NCBI GenBank assembly: GCA_036391875.1
Contig: DASVZA010000016.1
Location: forward strand, 1-64,000
From: Parasulfuritortus sp036391875
Lineage (GTDB): Bacteria > Pseudomonadota > Gammaproteobacteria > Burkholderiales > Thiobacillaceae
Direction: 5' to 3'
Length of the DNA stretch: 64,000 nucleotides
In this document: positions 41,400 to 49,553 of the stretch, in pieces
Numbering within the stretch: position 1 is the stretch's first letter
Layout: the number at the start of each line of letters is the position of its first letter
Notes under the pieces: model-generated
The model's input: only the letters and a program-made list of their open reading frames with translations
Databases searched by the model: none
Told to the model about the DNA's origin: nothing
Translations under genes and position numbers: made by a program

Positions 41400-43019
41400 A
41401 TGAAGCACAGATACAACATCGGCCTGTATCAATTCGTCTTTTCTTTGTCTCAAGCCCTGGACCTGATCAATCCGGCCATGGCCAACCACCACAAGCGGGT
41501 CGCCTATATCGCCTTGCGCCTGACCGAAGCGGTCGGCATGACCGGGCGCAGCAAGGAGGACGTCATCGTGGCGGCCGCCTTGCACGATGTCGGTTCGCTG
41601 TCCGCCTTGCATCAGCACTGCGAGGACTGCGCCGATCTCGACCTGCGCTACGCCCGCTTCGGCTACCGCCTGCTGCAGAAGTTCGAGCCCTTCCGTGCGC
41701 CGGCCCACATCGTCCGCTTCCACAATGTGCCTTGGTCATGGGGCGAAAACCGGGAAATCGAGAATCACGAGGTCCCTGCAGGTGCCCACCTCGTGCACCT
41801 GGCCAACCGTGTCAACCGTCTGTTGGACAACGACCTGCCGATATACCGGCAGACCGGCCGGATAGCCGAGGAACTGCAGGCGCTGAAGGGACCTGAGCTG
41901 ATGCCCGAATACGTCGATGCCTTCCTGAAACTGGCTTCGAGCGACGCCTTTTGGCTGGACCTCGAGTCGCCGGATCTGCTGCAGCGGCTGTTCGAACGCG
42001 CACCGCTGTCGACGGTGGAACTGGACCTGGACGGCCTGCTCGACTTCGCCGAACTGCTGGCCCAACTCATCGATTTCAGAAGCCGTTTCACCGCCACCCA
42101 TTCCAGCGGCGTGGCCGCCACGGCGGCCACGCTCGGCCAATTGTTCGGTTTTCCGGAAGTGGATTGCAAGCGACTCCAGGTCGCCGGCTATCTGCACGAC
42201 ATCGGCAAACTGGCCATCCCGACCGAGATGCTGAACAAGGAAGGCAAGTTAACCGACGAGGAATGGCACCTGATGCGCAGCCACCCCTACTACACCTACC
42301 GCATCCTGTCGCCCATCACCGGCCTGGAGGACATCGCCTCATGGTGCGGCTCCCACCATGAACGGCTGAGCGGCGAAGGCTATCCGTTCCGCACCCCCCA
42401 TACCGATCTGCCGCTCGAAGCCCGCATCCTGGCCGTAGCCGACATCTTCACCGCGCTGACCGAGAACCGCCCCTATCGCAGCGGCCTGGCCGAAGCGCAG
42501 GTCATCGAGATACTCGGCGAATTGGTCGGCGACCACGCCCTCGACGGCACGGTGGTCGGCACCCTCAGGCGGTATTACGCCGAAATCAACAACAGCCGGG
42601 CCGCGGCCCAAGCCCATGCGTTGCAGGAATACCAGAGCTTCATGAGCGGACTCGGCGTCCTCGACCTCTATGGCGCATGCGTCGTGCACCTCACCTGGAA
42701 ACAGCGCCTGCGCGCCTATCTGGACGGGGCGACCATGCCGGATCGCGAACAACTGATGAGCCACCGCAACTGCGAGCTCGGCAACTGGTATTACGGCGAG
42801 GGCCTGCAGCAATACGGCCATATCGCCGAGATGAGTGAACTGGAAACATCGCACAAGGAATTGCACGACCTCATCCACACCCTGATCGAACATTTCGACC
42901 AAGGCCGGAAGGAATATGCAGAGGAATGCTACCGGCAGATCGAGCCGGTCTCGCGCAGAATATTGGCGCTATTGAAAGCCATCGAAAACCGGGCGCTTGC
43001 GACTGCTGTCAACACCTAG
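41400..43019 (+). CDS. HD-GYP phosphodiesterase with C-terminal CZB (zinc-sensing) domain
   Basis: A 539-residue cytoplasmic protein. An N-terminal HD-like domain (about 25-200, NHHKRVAYIALRL, LHDVGSL) is followed by HD-GYP (H266-D267 in LHDIGKLAIP, then HHERLSGEGYPF). These residues match active c-di-GMP phosphodiesterases. The C-terminal part, about 415-490, has the CZB pattern: HLTWKQRLRAYLDG, SHRNCELGNWYYGEG and LETSHKELHDLIH. CZB domains bind zinc through three His and one Cys, all of which have counterparts here. CZB is best known from chemoreceptors and from the cyclase DgcZ. This gene likely lets zinc tune c-di-GMP breakdown. Confidence 0.88.
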   Translation: MKHRYNIGLYQFVFSLSQALDLINPAMANHHKRVAYIALRLTEAVGMTGRSKEDVIVAAALHDVGSLSALHQHCEDCADLDLRYARFGYRLLQKFEPFRAPAHIVRFHNVPWSWGENREIENHEVPAGAHLVHLANRVNRLLDNDLPIYRQTGRIAEELQALKGPELMPEYVDAFLKLASSDAFWLDLESPDLLQRLFERAPLSTVELDLDGLLDFAELLAQLIDFRSRFTATHSSGVAATAATLGQLFGFPEVDCKRLQVAGYLHDIGKLAIPTEMLNKEGKLTDEEWHLMRSHPYYTYRILSPITGLEDIASWCGSHHERLSGEGYPFRTPHTDLPLEARILAVADIFTALTENRPYRSGLAEAQVIEILGELVGDHALDGTVVGTLRRYYAEINNSRAAAQAHALQEYQSFMSGLGVLDLYGACVVHLTWKQRLRAYLDGATMPDREQLMSHRNCELGNWYYGEGLQQYGHIAEMSELETSHKELHDLIHTLIEHFDQGRKEYAEECYRQIEPVSRRILALLKAIENRALATAVNT

Positions 43020-43040
43020 CGATCGGTCGTGCCGACCGCT

Positions 43041-43733
43041 TCATTCCAATCCCGCGGAACGCAGCGCGTCGGTATCCTTGATGAACAGCCGATTGTCTTT
43101 CATCTCGATGTAGCCCAGGTCGGACAGCTTGTGCAGCAGGCGCGACAGGGTTTCGGGCTTGACCCCGATGCGCGAGGCGATCACCTGCTTCGGCGCCTCC
43201 AACTCCACGACCGTCCGGCCGGTTTCGTCCGGATCGGAATGATCGAGCAGGTATTGCAGCAGACGGTCCGTGCCCTTCATCAGCGTCAGGCCGTCGATCT
43301 CGTTGACCATCTTGTGCAGCCGGGCGCTCATGCCGGCCAACAGCTTGAAGCAACGCTTGGCGTCCTGGCCGAGCCAAGCAAGGAAACTGCCACCGTCGAT
43401 TGCGATCAGTCGCGTGGCGTTCTGGGCGGTCGCATTGACCGGAAATCGCCCCCCCATGAACAGGGCCGCCTCGGCGAAGAAACGGTCCGGCCCGATCAGT
43501 TCGATCACTTTCTCGTCACCCTGGGGCGAACAGCGGTAAAGCCGGATCAGGCCCTCGGCGACCCAGTAGAACGCCCCCACCGGATCTCCCTGGGAAAACA
43601 GCAACTGGCCGGCGGCCAGTTCGATCGGCTCGGCATGCGTCATGATTTCACGGTACTGACCGTCCTCCAGGCCGGAGAACAGGTAGCTGCGGCGCAACGC
43701 CTGCCAATCGTGGTCCAAAACACTCGTATTCAT
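43041..43733 (-). CDS. dnr: Dnr/Nnr-type Crp/Fnr regulator
   Basis: A 230-residue Crp/Fnr family protein with an N-terminal cyclic-nucleotide-binding-like barrel and a C-terminal helix-turn-helix (APKQVIASRIGVKPETLSRLLHKLSDLGYIEMKDNRLFI). The recognition helix has E-x2-SR, so it should read TTGAT-N4-ATCAA. The Cys cluster of FNR is missing, which places it with Dnr and Nnr proteins that sense nitric oxide through haem. It is the last gene of the surE-rpoS operon: its ATG overlaps the HAD gene stop by 4 nt. Candidate targets include the box at 7844-7857. Confidence 0.82.
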   Translation of the reverse strand: MNTSVLDHDWQALRRSYLFSGLEDGQYREIMTHAEPIELAAGQLLFSQGDPVGAFYWVAEGLIRLYRCSPQGDEKVIELIGPDRFFAEAALFMGGRFPVNATAQNATRLIAIDGGSFLAWLGQDAKRCFKLLAGMSARLHKMVNEIDGLTLMKGTDRLLQYLLDHSDPDETGRTVVELEAPKQVIASRIGVKPETLSRLLHKLSDLGYIEMKDNRLFIKDTDALRSAGLE

Positions 43734-44386
43734 ATCGGCATCACTTCGGAGAATCGGGCAATGGCCGGGAATTCCGCCGTATCCTTGGGCGGCAGCTGGG
43801 TATCGGGCTGGCGGATGGCCAACAGGTGGCGTATGCCGTAGGTCGCCGCCGAGCGCAGCACTGGCAGGCTGTCGTCGGCCAGCAGGGTATGCTGCGGCTC
43901 GAACGGCTCGACCCGGCGCAGCTTGTCCCAGAACGACGGATCCTCCTTGGCGACGCCGAAGCTGTGCGAGGAATGGATGGCATCGAAATGCATCTCCAGG
44001 CCGGTGCGCTGCATCTTCAGGGCCAGGCTCTTGTGGTGGGCATTGGTGACCAGCGCCACGCGCTTGCCGGCCGCACGGGCCGCGACCAGGAATTCGGGCA
44101 CGTCGGGATGGATCTGGATCAGGTGGCTCAGTTCTTCCTTGAGGCTGACGATATCCAGGTTGAGGGCCTCGGTCCAATAGTCGACGCAATACCAGTCCAG
44201 GCTACCGGCCTTGGCGTTGTAGCGGCGGACGCATTCGGCCTGCGCTTCGTCCGGGTCCAGGCCGTGTCGCTCGGCATACTTGGCCGGCACGTAGACCTGC
44301 CAGAAGTGGTTGTCAAAATGCAGGTCCAGCAGGGTTCCGTCCATGTCCAGCAGGACGGTTTCAATCTCGGGCCAAGGCAAGTTCAA
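43730..44386 (-). CDS. HAD phosphatase, YrfG-like (GMP/IMP nucleotidase), TTG start
   Basis: A 218-residue haloacid dehalogenase-type phosphatase. Motif I LLDMDGTLLDLHFDNHFW is like E. coli YrfG, motif II is ALVTNAHH, and motif III/IV is KEDPSFWDKL with LLADDS. YrfG cleaves GMP and IMP. No ATG fits; TTG 44386 overlaps the rpoS stop (TTGA), with AAGGA nine bases upstream. The gene is between rpoS and dnr, linked to both by 4-nt overlaps. Confidence 0.82.
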   Translation of the reverse strand: MNLPWPEIETVLLDMDGTLLDLHFDNHFWQVYVPAKYAERHGLDPDEAQAECVRRYNAKAGSLDWYCVDYWTEALNLDIVSLKEELSHLIQIHPDVPEFLVAARAAGKRVALVTNAHHKSLALKMQRTGLEMHFDAIHSSHSFGVAKEDPSFWDKLRRVEPFEPQHTLLADDSLPVLRSAATYGIRHLLAIRQPDTQLPPKDTAEFPAIARFSEVMPI

Positions 44387-45318
44387 AGGAGGCCATCCTT
44401 GACGATCCCGTTCCGGCGCAGGATGCGGCGCAAGGTCTGCAGGCCCTCCAACTGGATCTGGCGGACCCGCTCCCGGGTAACGCCCAGATGCTCGGCCAGT
44501 TCTTCCAGCGTGGCGAGCTCCTGGTCGTTGAGGCCGAAACGCCGTTCGATGACCCAGCGGTGCTTCTCGCTCAACTCGCCCAACCACTCATGGACGTATT
44601 GTTCCACCTCGAAGGCCTGCAGCATCTCCTCGGGCATCTCCGAGTTTTCGTCGGCGATGGCTTCGCCGATGGACAGACTGGGGTCGATGTCGAGCGGCGC
44701 ATCGAGCGAGGCCATGCGGTCGTTCAATTGCAGGACCCGGCGCACGTCCTCGACCGGCTTGCCGGTCAGCGCCGCGATATCCTCGGGACCGGCGTCGGGC
44801 ATGCCATGGGTTTCCAGGTGACGCTGAGCCCTCAGATAGACATTCAGTTCCTTGATGACATGGACGGGCAGGCGGATCGTGCGGGACTGGTTCATGATCG
44901 CCCGCTCGATGTTCTGCCGGATCCACCAGGTTGCATAGGTCGAGAAACGGAAGCCCCGCTCCGGCTCGAACTTGTCCAACGCGTGCATCAGGCCGAGATT
45001 GCCTTCTTCGATCAGGTCGAGCAGGGTGAGTCCCCGGTTGACATAATGCTTGGCGATGTTCACCACCAGCCTCAGATTGTGCTCGATCATGCTCTGGCGG
45101 GCATTGAAATCGCCCTGCCGGACACGCTGGGCAAGATCCCTCTCCTCTTCGGGTGTCAGCAACGATTCGCGGCCGATCTCGTTCAGATAGAGCTGGGTAA
45201 CGTCATGGGTCTCGTCTAAAAAGCTGTCCAGATCGGCCGCCGGCTCCGCCATTTCGGGCGCCTCGCTTTCCGGCATCGGGACCACTTCTTCCGGTTCCAC
45301 GAATTCGTCTTCCTGCAT
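44383..45318 (-). CDS. rpoS: RNA polymerase sigma factor RpoS
   Basis: A 311-residue sigma-70 family protein of the RpoS type. An acidic N-terminus (EPEEVVPMPESEAPEMAEP) precedes region 1.2 (DVTQLYLNEIGRESLLTPEEE), region 2 (HNLRLVVNIAKHYVNRGLTLLDLIEEGNLGLMHALDKFEPERGFRFSTYATWWIRQNIERAIM), region 3 and region 4 (LEELAEHLGVTRERVRQIQLEGLQTLRR). It directs stationary-phase and stress genes. The nlpD gene 15 bp upstream and pcm-surE before it give the standard order. ATG 45318 is used; GTG 45324 is an alternative. Confidence 0.96.
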   Translation of the reverse strand: MQEDEFVEPEEVVPMPESEAPEMAEPAADLDSFLDETHDVTQLYLNEIGRESLLTPEEERDLAQRVRQGDFNARQSMIEHNLRLVVNIAKHYVNRGLTLLDLIEEGNLGLMHALDKFEPERGFRFSTYATWWIRQNIERAIMNQSRTIRLPVHVIKELNVYLRAQRHLETHGMPDAGPEDIAALTGKPVEDVRRVLQLNDRMASLDAPLDIDPSLSIGEAIADENSEMPEEMLQAFEVEQYVHEWLGELSEKHRWVIERRFGLNDQELATLEELAEHLGVTRERVRQIQLEGLQTLRRILRRNGIVKDGLL

Positions 45319-45333
45319 CCTCACATCCTCTCC

Positions 45334-46119
45334 TCAACCCGGGGTCCCGGCTAAATACGTCAAGGGATCAACTGGCTTGCCATATTCCCTTATTTCGAAA
45401 TGGAGCTTCACCCGATTGGCATCGGTATCGCCCATCTCGGCAATTGGTTGGCCTATTTTTACGTTCTGCCCCTCAGTTACCAACACCCTGTCGTTATGAC
45501 CGTATGCCGACAACAAAATTTTACTATGTTTGATGATGATCAGTTTGCCGTAACCTCGCAAGCCCGCACCGACATAGATGACGCGCCCAGGTGCCGCAGC
45601 GAGGATCGGGCTGTCCAGTTTGCCTGCGATATCGATGCCTTTTGCGCCCGCTTTTTCGTTGAACTCGGTCACGACCTGGCCCTTGGCCGGCCAGACCCAG
45701 CGTTCCGGCGCTTCCTCCGATATTTCGTATTTGTCGGCCGTAGTCTGCTCAATCCCGGGGGTTGGCGCAACAGAATTTTCGGCCTGCGCGCGAGCCGTCG
45801 GAGCGGCCGCGACCGGTGTTTTGTCGGGCGGGTGTTTTTCGGGCGGCGCCGTCAGGCGCAGGGTTTCACCGACCCGTATCTTGGACGGATCGTCCAGACC
45901 GTTCCATTGGGCCAGTTGGCGATAATCCAGGCCGTGGTCGAATGCGATCCGGAACAGGGTGTCTCCCGGTTGGACGACGACATGATCGGCGGTCGGCCGG
46001 GGCGGATGCCTGACCGTATGAGCACGCGGCGCCCAATCCCGGATCGGCGCCGCCGGTTGGCTGAACGAACAGGCCTGCAGGCCCGTCACGCACAGCAACA
46101 GCAAGCCGATCCGCCGCAT
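45334..46119 (-). CDS. nlpD: NlpD-type lipoprotein with LysM and degenerate M23 domain
   Basis: A 261-residue outer-membrane lipoprotein (lipobox LQAC near residue 17). LysM is at about 47-91 (VVVQPGDTLFRIAFDHGLDYRQLAQWNGL). The LytM/M23 domain is C-terminal (GIDIAG, GYGKLIIIKHS, AYGHN, LHFEIREYGKPVDPLTYL). The first zinc His is replaced by Lys in KGIDIAG, so it is not a peptidase but probably an amidase activator as in E. coli NlpD. Its ATG overlaps the pcm stop by one base frame shift (ATGA). Confidence 0.93.
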   Translation of the reverse strand: MRRIGLLLLCVTGLQACSFSQPAAPIRDWAPRAHTVRHPPRPTADHVVVQPGDTLFRIAFDHGLDYRQLAQWNGLDDPSKIRVGETLRLTAPPEKHPPDKTPVAAAPTARAQAENSVAPTPGIEQTTADKYEISEEAPERWVWPAKGQVVTEFNEKAGAKGIDIAGKLDSPILAAAPGRVIYVGAGLRGYGKLIIIKHSKILLSAYGHNDRVLVTEGQNVKIGQPIAEMGDTDANRVKLHFEIREYGKPVDPLTYLAGTPG

Positions 46120-46775
46120 CAAGCCACGCCCGGCAATAACGGCACGAACTTCACCGCCTCCACGTCGCGTTCGGCGTAGCCGTTTTCCCGGGCATCGATC
46201 ACCATCAGGTGCTGCGTCTCGCCGCGCCCGACCGGCGCGACCAGCCGGCCGCCCGGCTTGAGTTGGGCCTTCAGTTCGTCCGGGATGTAGGGCATGGCCG
46301 CCGCCACCACGATGGCATCGTAAGGCGCGCCGGCCGGGTAGCCCAGGGTACCGTCGGCGTTCTTGATCAACACGTTGTTGATGCGCAATTCGCGCAGCGT
46401 GTGGCGGGCCTTGCCCACCAGCTTGGCGATGCGTTCGACGCTCACCACCTTTTTCGCGATCCGGGCCAGCACCGCCGCCTGGTAGCCGCAGCCACCGCCG
46501 ATCTCCAGGACGATCCCCATGGGCTTGCCCTGGCAAGCCAGTTCGCAGGTCTGAGCCACGGTATACGGACTGGAAATGGTCTGCCCCTCGCCGATCGGCA
46601 ACGGCGTATCTTCGTAGGCCCGGTGTTGCAGGCCCTCCTCCAGGAACAGGTGGCGGGGCACGGTCGCCATGGCATCGAGCACCAGCGGACTCTTGATGCC
46701 TTGTTCCTTGAGCCGATCCACCATGCGCACCCGGGTGCGCTGCGAGGTCATGCCGATGCCGCTGTGCAGGTTCAT
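46119..46775 (-). CDS. pcm: Protein-L-isoaspartate O-methyltransferase
   Basis: A 218-residue repair methyltransferase. RLKEQGIKSPLVLDAMATVPRH, TISSPYTVA and the SAM-binding LEIGGGCGYQAAVLA identify it. It methylates isoaspartyl residues in aged proteins. ATG 46775 overlaps the surE stop; a second Met eight codons later is also possible. Confidence 0.95.
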   Translation of the reverse strand: MNLHSGIGMTSQRTRVRMVDRLKEQGIKSPLVLDAMATVPRHLFLEEGLQHRAYEDTPLPIGEGQTISSPYTVAQTCELACQGKPMGIVLEIGGGCGYQAAVLARIAKKVVSVERIAKLVGKARHTLRELRINNVLIKNADGTLGYPAGAPYDAIVVAAAMPYIPDELKAQLKPGGRLVAPVGRGETQHLMVIDARENGYAERDVEAVKFVPLLPGVA

Positions 46776-47518
46776 TTGCCCAACCATTCGCCCACGACCG
46801 CGATTTGCGGATAGTGGGTCAGATCGAGTTGCAAAGGCGTGACGGATACGAGGTTGCGGGCCACGGCATGGAAATCGGTACCCTCCCCCGCATCCTGGGC
46901 GGCACCGGCGGCTCCCACCCAGTACATGGTCTGGTTGCGCGGGTTGACCGTCTTGACCGTGTCCTGGGCCTTGTGCCGGCGTCCAAGGCGGGTGACTTCG
47001 ATGCCGGCAATGGCGTCGGCCGGCACATCCGGCACATTCACGTTGAGCAGCACCGGTTGCGGAAAGGGCTGGGCCATGAAACGCCTGACCAGTTCGACCG
47101 CCACGCCGGCCGCCGTATCGAAATGGTCCTGACCGCTGGTCACTAACGAAACGGCGATGGACGGAATGCCCAGCAGGAAACCCTCGGTCGCGGCCGCGAC
47201 GGTACCGGAATAGACCGTATCGTCGCCCATGTTGGCGCCGTGATTGATGCCCGAAAGCACCATGTCCGGCATTTCCGGCAACAGGCCGGTCACCGCCAGG
47301 TGCACGCAATCGGTCGGCGTACCGTTGACGTAATGGAAGCCGGACGGAGTCTTCCGGACCGCCAGCGGGCGGTCGAGGGTGAGCGAATTGCTGGCCCCGC
47401 TGCGGTCCCGTTCCGGCGCCACCACCGTGACCCGGTGGCCGCTTTCGGTCAATGCGGCGGCCAGGGCGGCCAGCCCTGGTGCGAAATAACCGTCGTCGTT
47501 GCTGAGCAGGATGTGCAT
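46772..47518 (-). CDS. surE: 5'/3'-nucleotidase SurE
   Basis: A 248-residue survival protein. The metal-binding LLSNDDGYFAPGL, VVAPERDRSGASNSLT and SGINHGANMGDDTVYSGTVAAATEG are diagnostic. It removes phosphate from nucleoside monophosphates. The bases before ATG 47518 are pyrimidine-rich (CTTTTTCCTTTC) and show no ribosome site, which is odd for the first gene of an operon. Confidence 0.96.
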   Translation of the reverse strand: MHILLSNDDGYFAPGLAALAAALTESGHRVTVVAPERDRSGASNSLTLDRPLAVRKTPSGFHYVNGTPTDCVHLAVTGLLPEMPDMVLSGINHGANMGDDTVYSGTVAAATEGFLLGIPSIAVSLVTSGQDHFDTAAGVAVELVRRFMAQPFPQPVLLNVNVPDVPADAIAGIEVTRLGRRHKAQDTVKTVNPRNQTMYWVGAAGAAQDAGEGTDFHAVARNLVSVTPLQLDLTHYPQIAVVGEWLGK

Positions 47519-47669
47519 GAAAGGAAAAAGTGATGCGAGTTGGGCGGGTGTATTTTTATCGGATTCTACTACCGGGCACCTCGAAAAACCTACCCCATGC
47601 CCGGATTGCGCTGTTGCGCATTGCACGCCGGCAGGCCATTGGCCACACCGGTCCCGGCCATCGACTTTC

Positions 47670-47698
47670 GGCGCAGGCGGCAAATCGCCGCCTGCGCC
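47670..47698 (-). terminator. Strong stem-loop after the SDR gene
   Basis: GGCGCAGGCGGC and GCCGCCTGCGCC with a 5-nt loop form a 12-bp stem 17 bp beyond the SDR stop. No T-run follows on the minus strand. It likely protects or ends the SDR transcript and insulates surE. Confidence 0.5.
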
Positions 47699-47714
47699 GG
47701 CCCTGCAGAGCCCT

Positions 47715-48566
47715 CTAACGCCGCCCCCCGCCCGAGGCCCGCGTCAGCACCCAGTCCATGGCCCGCACCGGCAGGCAGCGCTTCAGCCACCAGAACAGCA
47801 CCGACGGCACGGTTACCGGATAGCGCGGCCGCGGCCGGCGGCTCTCCAGGGCGTGGATCACGCGCGTCAGCACGGCCTCCGGCGGCAGGGTGAACGGCGC
47901 GGCCGGGCCAGGCTTGTTGAGGCGCTCCAGTTGACCCTCGTACTGGGCCCGGTGCACGCTGTGGCGCCAGTCGATGTGCTTCTCGAACGGCTCCCGGCAG
48001 TTTTCCCGGAAGCGCGAGATGATCGGACCCGGCTCTACCAGGCTGACCCCGATGCCGGTGCCGGCCAGCTCCAGGCGCAGGGTATCGGTGATGCCCTCGA
48101 CCGCGAACTTGACCGCGTTGTAGGCCCCCCGATAGGGGAAAGCGGCATAGCCCAGCACCGAACTGTTCATGACGATGCGACCATGGCCTTGGCGGCGCAT
48201 GACCGGGATGGCCAGGTTGGTCAGTTCGACCCAGCCGAACAGATTGGTCTCGAACTGTGCCCGCAATGCATCGCGCGGCAGGTCCTCGACCGCACCCACC
48301 TGGCCGTAGCCACCGTTGTTGAACAAGGCGTCGAGCCGGCCGCCGGTCCGGGTCATCACCTCGGCAAAAGCCGACCGGATCGAATCCGAATCGTTCAGGT
48401 CCAGAACCAGGCTCTCCAGCCCCTCTCCCTGCAGCCGTTCGACGTCATCCGGCTTGCGCGCCGAAGCGAACACCCGCCAGCCGCGCGCCTTCAGACCGTG
48501 GGCCACGGCATGGCCGATGCCTGTCGAACAACCGGTGACGAGTATGGATTTCGTTGCCTGATTCAT
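47715..48566 (-). CDS. Short-chain dehydrogenase/reductase
   Basis: A 283-residue SDR with the cofactor motif TGCSTGIG (about 11-18), NNGG in place of NNAG, catalytic Ser in MNSSVLG and Y-x3-K as YNAVK. The C-terminal extension with VPSVLFWWLKRCLP may touch the membrane. It resembles YbbO-type NADP-dependent aldehyde or retinol reductases. Substrate unknown. It is divergent from the 194-residue membrane protein gene. Confidence 0.85.
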   Translation of the reverse strand: MNQATKSILVTGCSTGIGHAVAHGLKARGWRVFASARKPDDVERLQGEGLESLVLDLNDSDSIRSAFAEVMTRTGGRLDALFNNGGYGQVGAVEDLPRDALRAQFETNLFGWVELTNLAIPVMRRQGHGRIVMNSSVLGYAAFPYRGAYNAVKFAVEGITDTLRLELAGTGIGVSLVEPGPIISRFRENCREPFEKHIDWRHSVHRAQYEGQLERLNKPGPAAPFTLPPEAVLTRVIHALESRRPRPRYPVTVPSVLFWWLKRCLPVRAMDWVLTRASGGGRR

Positions 48567-48647
48567 GGCCGGCACCCTACCCGAATCCGCTTGACGCAGC
48601 CAGTGGCCTGGCCCCTAATCGGGCAATTGCGGATCGGAGGCCGAAAC

Positions 48648-49232
48648 ATGAATGCGAAGATCGACGAATTGCTGTCGAAAATCCGCGAACTCCAAAAGGA
48701 GTTGGAAACCGACCTTGAACAAAAACGGGGAGTGTTCCGCTACCACCTGGAAAACCATCGGGCCCGCTTCGAGCAGGACATCCTGGCCCTGCACCGCAAA
48801 CTTCGCGTCAGCAGCATACGCTACCTGCTCGACGCCCCGGCGCTGTTCATCTTGACCGCCCCCATCATCTACGGAGCGATCTTTCCCATGCTGCTGCTGG
48901 ATTTGACCGTCAGCGTCTACCAGGCCATCTGCTTTACGGTCTACAAGATTCCCAAGGTCCGACGGGCCGACCACTTCACCTACGACCGCCACCTGCTGCC
49001 CTACCTGAACTGGATCGAACGGATGAACTGCCTGTATTGCTCCTACGGCAACGGCCTGATGTCCTATAGCCGCGAGATCGTCGCCCGGACGGAGCAGTAC
49101 TGGTGCCCGATCAAGCATTCACGCAACCTGCGCGACCCGCATAGCCGGTACAACGATTTTTTCGACTATGGCGACGTCGAACGCTTCCGGGCCGAACTGG
49201 AGCAGTTGCGCAAAAACTATCCGGAGGACTAA
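48648..49232 (+). CDS. Uncharacterised coiled-coil/membrane protein with CxxC
   Basis: A 194-residue protein. Residues about 1-50 form an amphipathic, charged helix likely to be a coiled coil (MNAKIDELLSKIRELQKELETDLEQKR). A hydrophobic segment (LFILTAPIIYGAIFPMLLLDLTVSVY, about 65-90) follows, then a conserved-looking basic/aromatic part with MNCLYCSYGNGLMSYSREI and EQYWCPIKH, where CxxC and a later Cys may bind metal or haem. GGAGG precedes the ATG. I have seen such proteins as conserved hypotheticals in proteobacteria but know no function. Confidence 0.8.
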   Translation: MNAKIDELLSKIRELQKELETDLEQKRGVFRYHLENHRARFEQDILALHRKLRVSSIRYLLDAPALFILTAPIIYGAIFPMLLLDLTVSVYQAICFTVYKIPKVRRADHFTYDRHLLPYLNWIERMNCLYCSYGNGLMSYSREIVARTEQYWCPIKHSRNLRDPHSRYNDFFDYGDVERFRAELEQLRKNYPED

Positions 49233-49244
49233 GGCCGACCGGGG

Positions 49245-49553
49245 TTACACCTCGACCCAGACCCGGCCGCCCTCCAGCTTCACGGCATAGGTCTTCAGCG
49301 GGCACTGCGCCGGCTCGTTGAGCGGCTTGCCGCTGGCCAGATCGAAATAGCTGCCGTGCAAGGAACATTTGATCGACTTGCCCTTGATGCAGCCGAACCA
49401 GAGAGAATAGTCCTCGTGGCTGCACATCTCGTCGACGCAGAAATGCGTTCCCTCGGCATTGCACAGCAGCAGCTTCCTGCCGCCGACCTCGACCCGCTTC
49501 ATCTGGCCGGGGCGGAGTTCGTCGGCACCGGCCGCATCGACCCAGGCCATCAT
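49245..49553 (-). CDS. Rieske [2Fe-2S] ferredoxin
   Basis: A 102-residue soluble Rieske protein: ligands in CSHEDYSLWFGC (C-x-H) and CSLHGSYFD (C-x2-H). It resembles NirD-like and dioxygenase-type ferredoxins. The ATG overlaps the stop of the upstream phosphoribosyltransferase-like gene, so the two are translationally coupled. The redox partner is not evident. Confidence 0.9.
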   Translation of the reverse strand: MMAWVDAAGADELRPGQMKRVEVGGRKLLLCNAEGTHFCVDEMCSHEDYSLWFGCIKGKSIKCSLHGSYFDLASGKPLNEPAQCPLKTYAVKLEGGRVWVEV

